Part shown: positions 25,290 to 32,812 of the stretch, in pieces
Layout of the letters: each line of letters starts with the position of its first letter
Position numbering within the stretch: the stretch's first letter is position 1
Assembly (NCBI GenBank): GCA_029777945.1
Contig: JAKORG010000066.1
Span: 1 to 50,848 of the forward strand
Direction of reading: 5' to 3'
From: Deltaproteobacteria bacterium
Lineage (GTDB): Bacteria > Desulfobacterota > Syntrophorhabdia > Syntrophorhabdales > Syntrophorhabdaceae
Length of the DNA: 50,848 nucleotides
Translations under genes and position numbers: made by a program
The notes under the pieces: generated by a model
What the model was told of the DNA's origin: nothing
What the model saw: the letters and a program-made list of their open reading frames with translations, nothing else
Databases searched by the model: none

Positions 25290-26204
25290 ATGAAGATTTT
25301 AATTACAGGTGGAACAGGTTTTGTAGGCAGGGAATTGACCACCCGTCTTATGAAAGAAGGTTATGAAGTAACGATCCTTACGCGCTCTATCAAATCACCG
25401 CAGAAACAACAGTCAGGTTTATCCTATCTTGAAGGTGACCCTACTAAAAAAGGCCCATGGCAGGATGCAGTAAAAGACCATGATGGTGTGATAAATCTTG
25501 CCGGTGCATCGATATTCAGTAAATGGTCAGAGGAATACAAAAATGCTATAAGAGACAGCAGGATTTTTACTACGAGAAATATCATAGAGGCTATACCCGA
25601 ATCCCTGGAGAAGAAATTTCATCTATTCAGTGCATCTGCTGTTGGTTATTACGGTTTTCACGGTGACGAGGAATTAACAGAGGAATCCTCTCCTGGAAAT
25701 GATTTTTTGGCAAGGGTTGCCGCAGATTGGGAGGAAGAGGCTAAAAAGGCCCAAAAAAAAGGTGCCCGTGTGGTAATTACAAGATTTGGTATAGTCCTTG
25801 GAGATAAAGGCGGTGCCTTAAGTCAGATGATACCCCTATTTAAAAAATTTATAGGAGGACCAATAGGTGGTGGCAGGCAGTGGTTTTCATGGGTCCATAT
25901 AAAAGATTTGGCAGAGGCCTTTGTGTTTCTTCTAAGGCATGAAGATATTACAGGCCCAGTAAATGTCTGTTCTCCAAATCCCGTAAGAAACAAAGACCTT
26001 GCTAAAGCCATAGGAAGGGTTTTAAACCGTCCTTCCTTTATGCCAGCTCCTGGTTTTCTGGTAAAACTCGTCCTCGGAGAATTCGGTTCAGTGATCCTTG
26101 AAGGTCAGAGGGTTATACCAAAGCGTCTCCTTGAAAGAGGTTTTGTATTCCAATACCCTGATATCCATTTGGCATTGCAGGACATCTTAATTAAAAAGGC
26201 TTAA
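25290..26204 (+). CDS. TIGR01777/SDR39U1-type epimerase-like protein (YfcH)
   Basis: A 304-residue extended short-chain dehydrogenase fold. The N-terminal NAD(P)-binding ITGGTGFVGREL starts right after the chosen ATG at 25290, which follows AGGGGGG; the upstream extension from 25221 has no support. Family hallmarks are INLAGASIF, the active-site region SASAVGYYGFHG and VITRFGIVLGDKGGAL, plus WFSWVHIKDL. The C-terminal DUF1731 portion contains FMPAPGFLVKLVLGE. The reaction in bacteria is unknown. Confidence 0.9.
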   Translation: MKILITGGTGFVGRELTTRLMKEGYEVTILTRSIKSPQKQQSGLSYLEGDPTKKGPWQDAVKDHDGVINLAGASIFSKWSEEYKNAIRDSRIFTTRNIIEAIPESLEKKFHLFSASAVGYYGFHGDEELTEESSPGNDFLARVAADWEEEAKKAQKKGARVVITRFGIVLGDKGGALSQMIPLFKKFIGGPIGGGRQWFSWVHIKDLAEAFVFLLRHEDITGPVNVCSPNPVRNKDLAKAIGRVLNRPSFMPAPGFLVKLVLGEFGSVILEGQRVIPKRLLERGFVFQYPDIHLALQDILIKKA

Positions 26205-26233
26205 TTGGTATAGAATTAACCTTATGATATTAG
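26205..26233 (+). promoter_or_regulatory. candidate promoter of the trehalose operon
   Basis: TTGGTA (26205-26210) and TATTAG (26228-26233), each with four or five consensus matches at 17-base spacing, lie in the 60-base gap after the SDR gene. AAAAGGGG precedes the ATG at 26265. Read-through from upstream is equally possible. Confidence 0.35.
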
Positions 26234-26264
26234 GTAAAATATTTAAAAGGGGCCTTATTAAATA

Positions 26265-28496
26265 ATGAAGATAACCTTACGTCTTGTAGTTTCCCTGATA
26301 ATTGTTGTTGCCATGATTGCAATAGGATTTTCTTTATATCAGGTAAAGATAGAAAGAGAGAGGCTTGTTAGAGAACTTGAAAGAAGGACCGCCCTTCTTT
26401 CTGAAAGCCTCGAAGAATCCGTTATCCCCCTTGTTCAATCTAAAAGCTTTGTTAAAATAAAACGTTTTGTTGAGAGATTTGGAAACAGAGAAAGATTAAT
26501 AGGAATCATAGTAAACGACTTTCAGGGTGAAACAATTGCCTCAACAAAGGCCATATCAGGGTATGCACATATAATATTACCACAGGTTTTAAATTCTATT
26601 TCCGAGAAAAAGACAATACATAGTTTCAAAAAAATAGATCATAAAGAGGTATTCATATTCACAAAGTTTTTTGAAGATGAGGAGGGTAATGTTACAGGTG
26701 CTCTAAGTCTGTTTCAGGATTCCTCTTTTATCGATATTAGGCTCAGAGAAATATGGAAATACAATTTTTTGAGATTGGTTATCCTATCCATTGTAATAGT
26801 GGGTATCACACTGCTTGTTGTCAAGTGGAGTATAACAGGTCCTATTGCCCAGATAGCCGAGTGGGTTAGGGATATGAGGCTTGGGAATGAAAAAGAAAAG
26901 AAAAAAACAATGGCCTTAAATAATGATGTTTTTGCACCTCTTGTAAAAGAGGTTACGCAACTTGCAAAAACCCTTTCTAAAGTAAAGAAAAGTATGGAAG
27001 AAGAAAAAATAAGATTAGATACAGAATCTTTATGGAATGCGGAGAAATTAAAGGCCTATACATCAGATAAGCTGGGCGACAAAAAACTTTTTGTCATCTC
27101 CAATAGAGAACCTTATCAGCACTTAAAAGAAGAGGGCAAAATAAAGTGTGTGGTCCCTCCAGGTGGGCTTGTTACTGCCCTTGACCCTGTAATGAGGGTA
27201 TGCGATGGCGTATGGATTGCCCATGGTAGTGGAGATGCTGACAGGTTAGTGGTGGATGAGAAAAATAAAATTAGAGTGCCTCCTGATAATCCTTCATATA
27301 CTTTAAAGAGGATATGGTTAACAAAAGAAGAAGAAGACGGTTATTACTATGGGTTTGCAAATGAAGGTATGTGGCCTTTGTGCCATATAACCCATGAAAG
27401 GCCAATTTTTCGCCTTAATGATTGGATTTATTATCAGAAGGTCAACGAAAAGTTCGGTCTTGCCATCCTCGAAGAGATAGAAGACATTGAATCGCCACTT
27501 ATTCTTGTTCAGGATTATCATTTTGCCCTTTTGCCTTATCTAATCAAAGAAAAAAGACCTGATGCTAAAGTTGCTATTTTCTGGCATATACCTTGGCCCA
27601 ACCCTGAGACATACGGGATCTGTCCATGGGTAAGAGAGTTGCTTATTGGTATGCTCGGGGCTGATTTAATAGGTTTTCACATCCAACTTTACTGTAATAA
27701 TTTTCTCGATACTGTTGACCGTTTTCTTGAATCAAAGATAGACTGGGAACAATTCACTATAAGCAAAAAGGGACATATAAGCTTTGTAAAGCCATTCCCA
27801 ATTAGTATAAGCCCTGCTTTTTCCACCAATAATATTAATACCCAAAGAAAAGATGCATTAAAAGAAAGCCTTTTAAAAGAGTTTGATATAAATGGTATAT
27901 ACATGGGGGTAGGTGTTGACAGGATTGATTATACTAAAGGTATCTTAGAACGATTTCGGGCTATTGAGAGATTTTTTGAAAAATATCCGCAGTTTATAGA
28001 AAAATTTATATTTGTAGAGTTTGGTGCACCGAGTAGGACCCATATAAAACGTTATAGAGAGCTTCTTGCCCAAACTGAAGAGACAGCGGATAATATAAAC
28101 TGGAAGTTTCAGACAAAAAATTGGAAGCCTATTATCTTTCTTAAGGGAAATCATTCCCATGAAAAGATAATGCCCTTTTATATGGCAGCAGATATGTGCA
28201 TGGTTACATCTCTTCATGACGGGATGAATCTTGTCGCAAAGGAATATGTGGCATCCTGTCTTGAAGATTCTGATGTACTAATCTTAAGTCAGTTCACAGG
28301 TGCATCAAGAGAATTAAAGGACGCACTTATTGTAAATCCCTATGATATAGAATCCATGGCCGATGCCATATATTTTGCTTTGACCATGGATGAAGAAGAA
28401 AAGAAAATCCGTATGAAAAAAATGAAAGAAAATATTATGGATAACAATATCTACAAATGGGCAGCTAACCTGATTACTGAACTTACCCGTTTTTAA
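26265..28496 (+). CDS. otsA: membrane sensor-HAMP-trehalose-6-phosphate synthase fusion
   Basis: A 743-residue fusion. TM1 (about 4-26), a periplasmic domain (about 27-165), TM2 (168-187) and a HAMP-like linker with a coiled coil (187-260) precede a full GT20 domain (273-743). Catalytic residues of OtsA are retained: R281 in ISNREP, PPGGLVTAL (298-305), D417 in VQDYHF, H441 in WHIPW, R553/K558 in VDRIDYTKG, and D652/E660 in HDGMNLVAKE. It should make trehalose 6-phosphate from a nucleotide-glucose and glucose 6-phosphate at the membrane. Stand-alone OtsA is about 450-500 residues, so the receptor half is an addition. The gene is followed by otsB after nine bases. Signal-controlled enzyme activity is inference. 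Confidence 0.9.
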   Translation: MKITLRLVVSLIIVVAMIAIGFSLYQVKIERERLVRELERRTALLSESLEESVIPLVQSKSFVKIKRFVERFGNRERLIGIIVNDFQGETIASTKAISGYAHIILPQVLNSISEKKTIHSFKKIDHKEVFIFTKFFEDEEGNVTGALSLFQDSSFIDIRLREIWKYNFLRLVILSIVIVGITLLVVKWSITGPIAQIAEWVRDMRLGNEKEKKKTMALNNDVFAPLVKEVTQLAKTLSKVKKSMEEEKIRLDTESLWNAEKLKAYTSDKLGDKKLFVISNREPYQHLKEEGKIKCVVPPGGLVTALDPVMRVCDGVWIAHGSGDADRLVVDEKNKIRVPPDNPSYTLKRIWLTKEEEDGYYYGFANEGMWPLCHITHERPIFRLNDWIYYQKVNEKFGLAILEEIEDIESPLILVQDYHFALLPYLIKEKRPDAKVAIFWHIPWPNPETYGICPWVRELLIGMLGADLIGFHIQLYCNNFLDTVDRFLESKIDWEQFTISKKGHISFVKPFPISISPAFSTNNINTQRKDALKESLLKEFDINGIYMGVGVDRIDYTKGILERFRAIERFFEKYPQFIEKFIFVEFGAPSRTHIKRYRELLAQTEETADNINWKFQTKNWKPIIFLKGNHSHEKIMPFYMAADMCMVTSLHDGMNLVAKEYVASCLEDSDVLILSQFTGASRELKDALIVNPYDIESMADAIYFALTMDEEEKKIRMKKMKENIMDNNIYKWAANLITELTRF

Positions 28497-28505
28497 TTAT
28501 CTTTA

Positions 28506-29303
28506 ATGTATATGAACCCTCAGTATTTTTTTAAAGAAGATTTAGGCTGGATAAAAGAAAAAAAGCTCTTTTTATTTTTCGACTTTGACGGCACCCTTGT
28601 GCCTATTCAAGACAACCCGTCATCATGCATGCTCGAAGGAAAGATAAAATCATATATTAAAAGAATTGTAAGCAATAGTTTAGCCGATGTGGCGATTATA
28701 AGTGGAAGGTCTGTAGAAGATATAAAAAAAAGGGTAAATATAAAAGGAATATATTACAGCGGAAACCATGGGCTTGAAATTAGAGGGCCTGGTTTGAATT
28801 TTATACACCCTGAAATAATGCCTGCGATTAAATTAATAAAAAATGCAAAAAAGGTCATTTCAAAGTATGTTGAGCAAATCCCAGGGGTGTTTGTGGAAGA
28901 TAAACATCTTTCATTTACATTGCATTTCAGGTTGGCAGATAAAGAAGGCAAAAGACTGGCAAAATCGATATTTAAACAAATCTTATCAAAGGAATTTCAT
29001 AATATGCCCTTTAAGGTATTAAAAGGCAAAGAGGTTCTTGAATTGACACCCCTTATAGATTGGGATAAAGGTAAAGCAGTTCTTTTTATCATTAAAGAGA
29101 TTGGACAAGAGTATATACCCCTTTATATTGGAGATGATTTAACCGATGAGACTGCCTTTTCTGCTATAAAGGGACAAGGTATAACAATCAGGATTGGGAG
29201 ATCAAAAAATACAGATGCTCGTTATTACCTTAGGACTCAGCATGAAATATATAATTTTTTTAAAAAGATTTGTGATATAATTGAAAAATGCCACAAAAAG
29301 TAA
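28506..29303 (+). CDS. otsB: trehalose-6-phosphate phosphatase
   Basis: A 265-residue HAD-superfamily phosphatase that releases trehalose. Motif I is FFDFDGTLVPI, with nucleophile and acid/base Asp. Motif II is AIISGRS, the cap region includes YYSGNHGLEIRGPG and a substrate Lys in LKGKEVLELTP, and motif III is YIGDDLTDETAF. It follows the synthase fusion and overlaps the MscS-like gene, so synthase, phosphatase and channel-like protein share one transcript. No Shine-Dalgarno is visible; translation may depend on the upstream gene. Confidence 0.93.
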   Translation: MYMNPQYFFKEDLGWIKEKKLFLFFDFDGTLVPIQDNPSSCMLEGKIKSYIKRIVSNSLADVAIISGRSVEDIKKRVNIKGIYYSGNHGLEIRGPGLNFIHPEIMPAIKLIKNAKKVISKYVEQIPGVFVEDKHLSFTLHFRLADKEGKRLAKSIFKQILSKEFHNMPFKVLKGKEVLELTPLIDWDKGKAVLFIIKEIGQEYIPLYIGDDLTDETAFSAIKGQGITIRIGRSKNTDARYYLRTQHEIYNFFKKICDIIEKCHKK

Positions 29304-30694
29304 TGGAATGGCTTTTAAATAATTGGCTTGGTCTTTCAGTACCTATAATAGTGTTCATTGCCTCTATAGTCGTATCCATATGGTTAAGAAAAAGACTTTT
29401 TAATTATCTGGAGAGGGTTTTATCCCAGATACGTTGGGAGGAGAAAAAAACCTTTCTTGATAAAACAAAAACGCCCTTTCTCCAGTGGTGCATTATACTT
29501 GGTGCCTACATATCCATTCAATTGTCACCACTGCCTTTAAGTCTGAAGATTTTCTTTGGTAAGATTTTAAGTAGTTTTTTTATACTATCATTAACATGGA
29601 TTATCATAATACTTCTGGAAAAGATACTTCATATATATCTAAAAAAAATGGATCTTTTTCCATCAAATACAACCACAATAATTATAAATGGTTTAAAGGT
29701 TGCTTTTCTTGTAGTGGCTATTCTTATAATGTTAGACCTCTGGGGTATGCCCATCACTCCATTTATATTTATACTTTTTATTATCATCTTTTTCGCTGTA
29801 TTTACTGCACGGGATGAGATAATAAATATTTTTTCTGGTTTTGAGTTAGCAAGAAATAGCCTTATTAAAACAGGCAACTATTTAAAACTTGAATCTGGTG
29901 AAGAGGGTTATATAATTGAAATTACAAAGACGAATATGCACATAAAAACATTAGACGGTAAAATCCTGCTTATACCTAATAGCAGGATGCTTCGTTCCGT
30001 TGTGACAATAATAAGTAAACCCTTAAAACAGGCAACACAACCGTTCAGATTCTATACGAGGCTTCATTTAAAGGAGTTAACTGGTCTTAAAGCTACCAAC
30101 ATATACGAACTTGTGGATATATTGAAAAAGGTAGATGATGCTGTTATCTACTATCATACCCATAATTTTATTGAAGAGTTTCAGTATTTGACACCTCAAC
30201 CTGCAAACGACTTTGCCCTATGGGTAAGCGATGCCTTAGGAGATCAAGTTCTGGGAGAGAAGCTATCCAATATAGATACATTTGAATTCTCCACAATCGG
30301 TGCCCTCCGTGAAAGGATAATCGATGTGATTCAGGATGAGGTTGCAAAGAGAAAGGATATAAACAATGCCCCTTACGGCAGGGAATTTCATTTTATAAGA
30401 TCCATAAGTGCAATAGTCCCCACATCTTATGTTACCCACGATTTGAGAGAATTTATAGAGATGTTAAAGCTGGTAAGTCTTGATACACTGTATTTTCATA
30501 TTTTTGAATCCCGTTTGAGGCTTCACAAGGGTGTTAATGATTTTTCCATTTGGATTAATGATTGCCTTGGTGAAAAGGCCCTTGCTGACGAGATTGCAGT
30601 CCTTGACCCATATACCTATACCCTTGAAGGCTTGCGCTCGATGATAATAAGTATTATTGAAAAACATTTAGAAAGGGAATATGCTGTTGGATAA
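29288..30694 (+). CDS. MscS-like membrane protein with duplicated C-terminal domain
   Basis: A 468-residue protein. TM helices lie near 16-33, 65-80, 92-112, 134-152 and 157-175. The beta domain follows (EEGYIIEITKTNMHIKTLDG, ILLIPNSRML), the MscS core signature with the IPNS turn. The pore helix is atypical: FIFILFIIIFFAVFTARDE lacks the Gly/Ala packing of MscS. Residues 255-356 and 368-463 are two copies of one domain; compare NDFALWVSDALGDQVL with NDFSIWINDCLGEKAL, and IYYHTHNFIEEF with LYFHIFESRLRL. This duplicated unit may correspond to DUF5752 (from memory, unchecked). ATGs at 29288 and 29303 (TAATG with the otsB stop) are both possible. Confidence 0.8.
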   Translation: MPQKVMEWLLNNWLGLSVPIIVFIASIVVSIWLRKRLFNYLERVLSQIRWEEKKTFLDKTKTPFLQWCIILGAYISIQLSPLPLSLKIFFGKILSSFFILSLTWIIIILLEKILHIYLKKMDLFPSNTTTIIINGLKVAFLVVAILIMLDLWGMPITPFIFILFIIIFFAVFTARDEIINIFSGFELARNSLIKTGNYLKLESGEEGYIIEITKTNMHIKTLDGKILLIPNSRMLRSVVTIISKPLKQATQPFRFYTRLHLKELTGLKATNIYELVDILKKVDDAVIYYHTHNFIEEFQYLTPQPANDFALWVSDALGDQVLGEKLSNIDTFEFSTIGALRERIIDVIQDEVAKRKDINNAPYGREFHFIRSISAIVPTSYVTHDLREFIEMLKLVSLDTLYFHIFESRLRLHKGVNDFSIWINDCLGEKALADEIAVLDPYTYTLEGLRSMIISIIEKHLEREYAVG

Positions 30695-31934
30695 AGAGGC
30701 AACCATCCGTTCAAAGGCAAGACTTCACGATTACATCCCTCTTGTTGGCAGGGGAACTATAGAATCACTATATAACCTTGCCGAGAGATTATCAGGAAAA
30801 ACAATTGTGAATATAAACTCCACATTTTCAGGTGGAGGTGTAGCAGAGATTCTCATGAGGATGGTGCCGCTTTTAAACCAGCTTGGAGTTGATACAAGAT
30901 GGATGGTTATAAAAGGCAATGAATCTTTTTTCACAGTAACAAAAAAATTCCATAATGCCCTGCACGGAAAGAAAGAGGAGATTACCCCTCAAGACTATGC
31001 CCTTTTTCTTGATGTGAGTAATAAAAATATCGAGGAGATGCAGATAACCGGTGATATACTTTTTATCCATGACCCACAGCCCGTTACCCTCATTAAAAAG
31101 AAAGGTGAAGTCGGAGAAAAATGGGTGTGGAGATGTCACATTGATGTATCAAACCCTGACCTTGAGGTTTGGAATTTTTTGTATCAATATGTGGTGGATT
31201 ATGATGCTACTGTATTTTCAGCCCCGAATTTTGCAAGAAAGCTTCCAAACAGACAGTTTCTCATACATCCATCTATAGACCCATTAAGCGACAAAAATAG
31301 AGAGCTACCTAAAGAGACAATAGAAAGTGTTTTAAATAAGTACAATCTCGATATGGAAAAGCCCATTATCCTTCAGGTGTCTCGGTTTGATTATCTCAAA
31401 GATCCCATCGGTGTCATAGATGCCTTTGAGATGGTAAGAAAGAATATCCCATGTCAGCTTGTTCTTGCCGGAGGTACTGCCACAGATGACCCCGAATCAG
31501 ATAAGGTCCTTGAAGAAGTAAAGGAAAGGGCTTCAGGTAATTCTGATATCCATGTGTTACTTATTCCACCTGAAAGCGACATAGAGATAAATGCCCTTCA
31601 AAGGGTAGCAACTATAGTAATGCAGAAATCCATTAAAGAGGGTTTCGGTCTAACAGTTACAGAGGCTCTATGGAAGGCAAAGCCTGTTGTTGCCTCGGCA
31701 GTTGGTGGAATTCAATTGCAGGTCAAAAACAAATTTACCGGGCTTCTTTGTCATAGTATAGATGGTGCAGCCTATGCATTGAGACTTCTTCTTAGTAATC
31801 CCGAATATGCCCAGTGGCTTGGGAAAAACGGGCAAGAACATGTAAGGCAGAACTTTCTTATTACCCGTCACCTAAAAGATTATCTCCTCTTATTCCATTC
31901 CCTTTACCACCATCAGGATGTGGTCTACCTTTGA
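30681..31934 (+). CDS. treT: TreT-like trehalose synthase (GT4 glycosyltransferase)
   Basis: A 417-residue GT-B enzyme. The N-terminus (HDYIPLVGRGTIESLYNLAE and NINSTFSGGGVAEIL) is characteristic of trehalose glycosyltransferring synthase TreT, which joins NDP-glucose and glucose directly. WRCHIDVSNPD, LQVSRFDYLKDPIGVI, and the GT4 donor motif KSIKEGFGLTVTEALWK (E-x7-E) follow. It overlaps the MscS-like gene by 14 bases and ends the operon. The cluster thus encodes two independent routes to trehalose, OtsA/OtsB and TreT; TreT can be reversible in characterised archaea, so a degradative role is also open. Confidence 0.85.
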   Translation: MLLDKEATIRSKARLHDYIPLVGRGTIESLYNLAERLSGKTIVNINSTFSGGGVAEILMRMVPLLNQLGVDTRWMVIKGNESFFTVTKKFHNALHGKKEEITPQDYALFLDVSNKNIEEMQITGDILFIHDPQPVTLIKKKGEVGEKWVWRCHIDVSNPDLEVWNFLYQYVVDYDATVFSAPNFARKLPNRQFLIHPSIDPLSDKNRELPKETIESVLNKYNLDMEKPIILQVSRFDYLKDPIGVIDAFEMVRKNIPCQLVLAGGTATDDPESDKVLEEVKERASGNSDIHVLLIPPESDIEINALQRVATIVMQKSIKEGFGLTVTEALWKAKPVVASAVGGIQLQVKNKFTGLLCHSIDGAAYALRLLLSNPEYAQWLGKNGQEHVRQNFLITRHLKDYLLLFHSLYHHQDVVYL

Positions 31935-31968
31935 GCTATCGTTTTTATTATTTTGTAACATCAAATAG

Positions 31969-32232
31969 TCAAGATAATTTAGATATTGAATCCTGTATAA
32001 ATTTCAGAATTTCCTTTGGAATTATGTAATTTTTAAAGTCTTCAAATCCCTAAAGGACTTGTGGCATGTTCAATAACTACATATCTGGATAAATGCTCAG
32101 AACCTATGTTAATTAGGTATATCTGATATTTCAGAAGCTACACAATGAGATAATGTCTCATCCCCACCAATTACATCGGCATCTTTCAGCATATAAATTA
32201 AAGGAATGATTTTATTCTTCTGCCTTTATAAT
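31969..32232 (-). pseudogene. decayed coding remnant of unknown family
   Basis: Leftward reading gives protein-like text broken by frame changes: IIPLIYMLKDADVIGGDETL, then in another frame YLINIGSEHLSRYVVIEHAT-SPLG, then in a third frame FEDFKNYIIPKEILKFIQDS ending ISKLS with a TGA at 31969. Together they resemble the last ~90 residues of a degraded gene, but no family is recognised. The rest of the 31935-32490 gap is AT-rich. It contains TTGACA at 32411-32416 without a well-spaced -10, and no other feature I can support. Confidence 0.4.
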
Positions 32233-32490
32233 TATGATAGTAAAGGGTTTAAGATGATTGCCCTTTGTATCTTTCTAAAATACAGGAAAGGCAATATGTA
32301 TAATACTGCATTGGTCAAGGTTACATGGATTTTATCAATCCTTGATTTTAATCTTTTAATCATTTATAAAAGCCTATTTATATCATCTAAAATCACATCT
32401 AAAAATGTTCTTGACATATATAAATCAAAATGCTAATTAGAACACATCAATGCATATAATTCAAATATATGTGCAATATAATAGGCAATT

Positions 32491-32808
32491 ATGCAAATTG
32501 ATGATATAGCATTTATCCAAAACGATGAAGACTTAATAACCCTTCCACCGCTCACAGATAAGCAGGAAGAATGCCTTGTTTATCTATTTAGCTATTTTAC
32601 CGAACATAGGTACTATCCCACCCAGAGAGAAATTGCACAGCAAATGCATTTGAAATCTAATAGTGCTGCCATTTTTATAGAGCCTTTAATAAAAAAGGGT
32701 TACATTGAAAAAGAACCTGGTAAAAATAGAAATATCCATATTACAAAGGCAGGATTTTTGAAATTAAAGCTTATAGAAAAGAAAAGGAAAGAAAAGGATA
32801 AGTTGTAA
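32491..32808 (+). CDS. stand-alone LexA-type winged-helix DNA-binding protein
   Basis: A 105-residue protein. Residues 21-90 match the LexA N-terminal DNA-binding domain: LTDKQEECLVYLFSYF, YYPTQREIAQQMHLKSNSAA (recognition helix region) and IKKGYIEKEPGKNRNIHI (wing). The autoprotease domain is absent. The C-terminus is a Lys-rich tail. The gene ends four bases before the PilM-N gene, so it may regulate the pilus operon or itself; the AT-rich 260 bases upstream would be the target region. Function in the SOS response is unlikely without the protease half. Confidence 0.75.
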   Translation: MQIDDIAFIQNDEDLITLPPLTDKQEECLVYLFSYFTEHRYYPTQREIAQQMHLKSNSAAIFIEPLIKKGYIEKEPGKNRNIHITKAGFLKLKLIEKKRKEKDKL

Positions 32809-32812
32809 TATC

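Noticed and set aside
32206-32436. 76-residue + strand open frame in the gap before the LexA-like gene
   Set aside because: Hydrophobic, low-complexity, no ribosome-binding site, no motif; part of it is antisense to the decayed minus-strand remnant.
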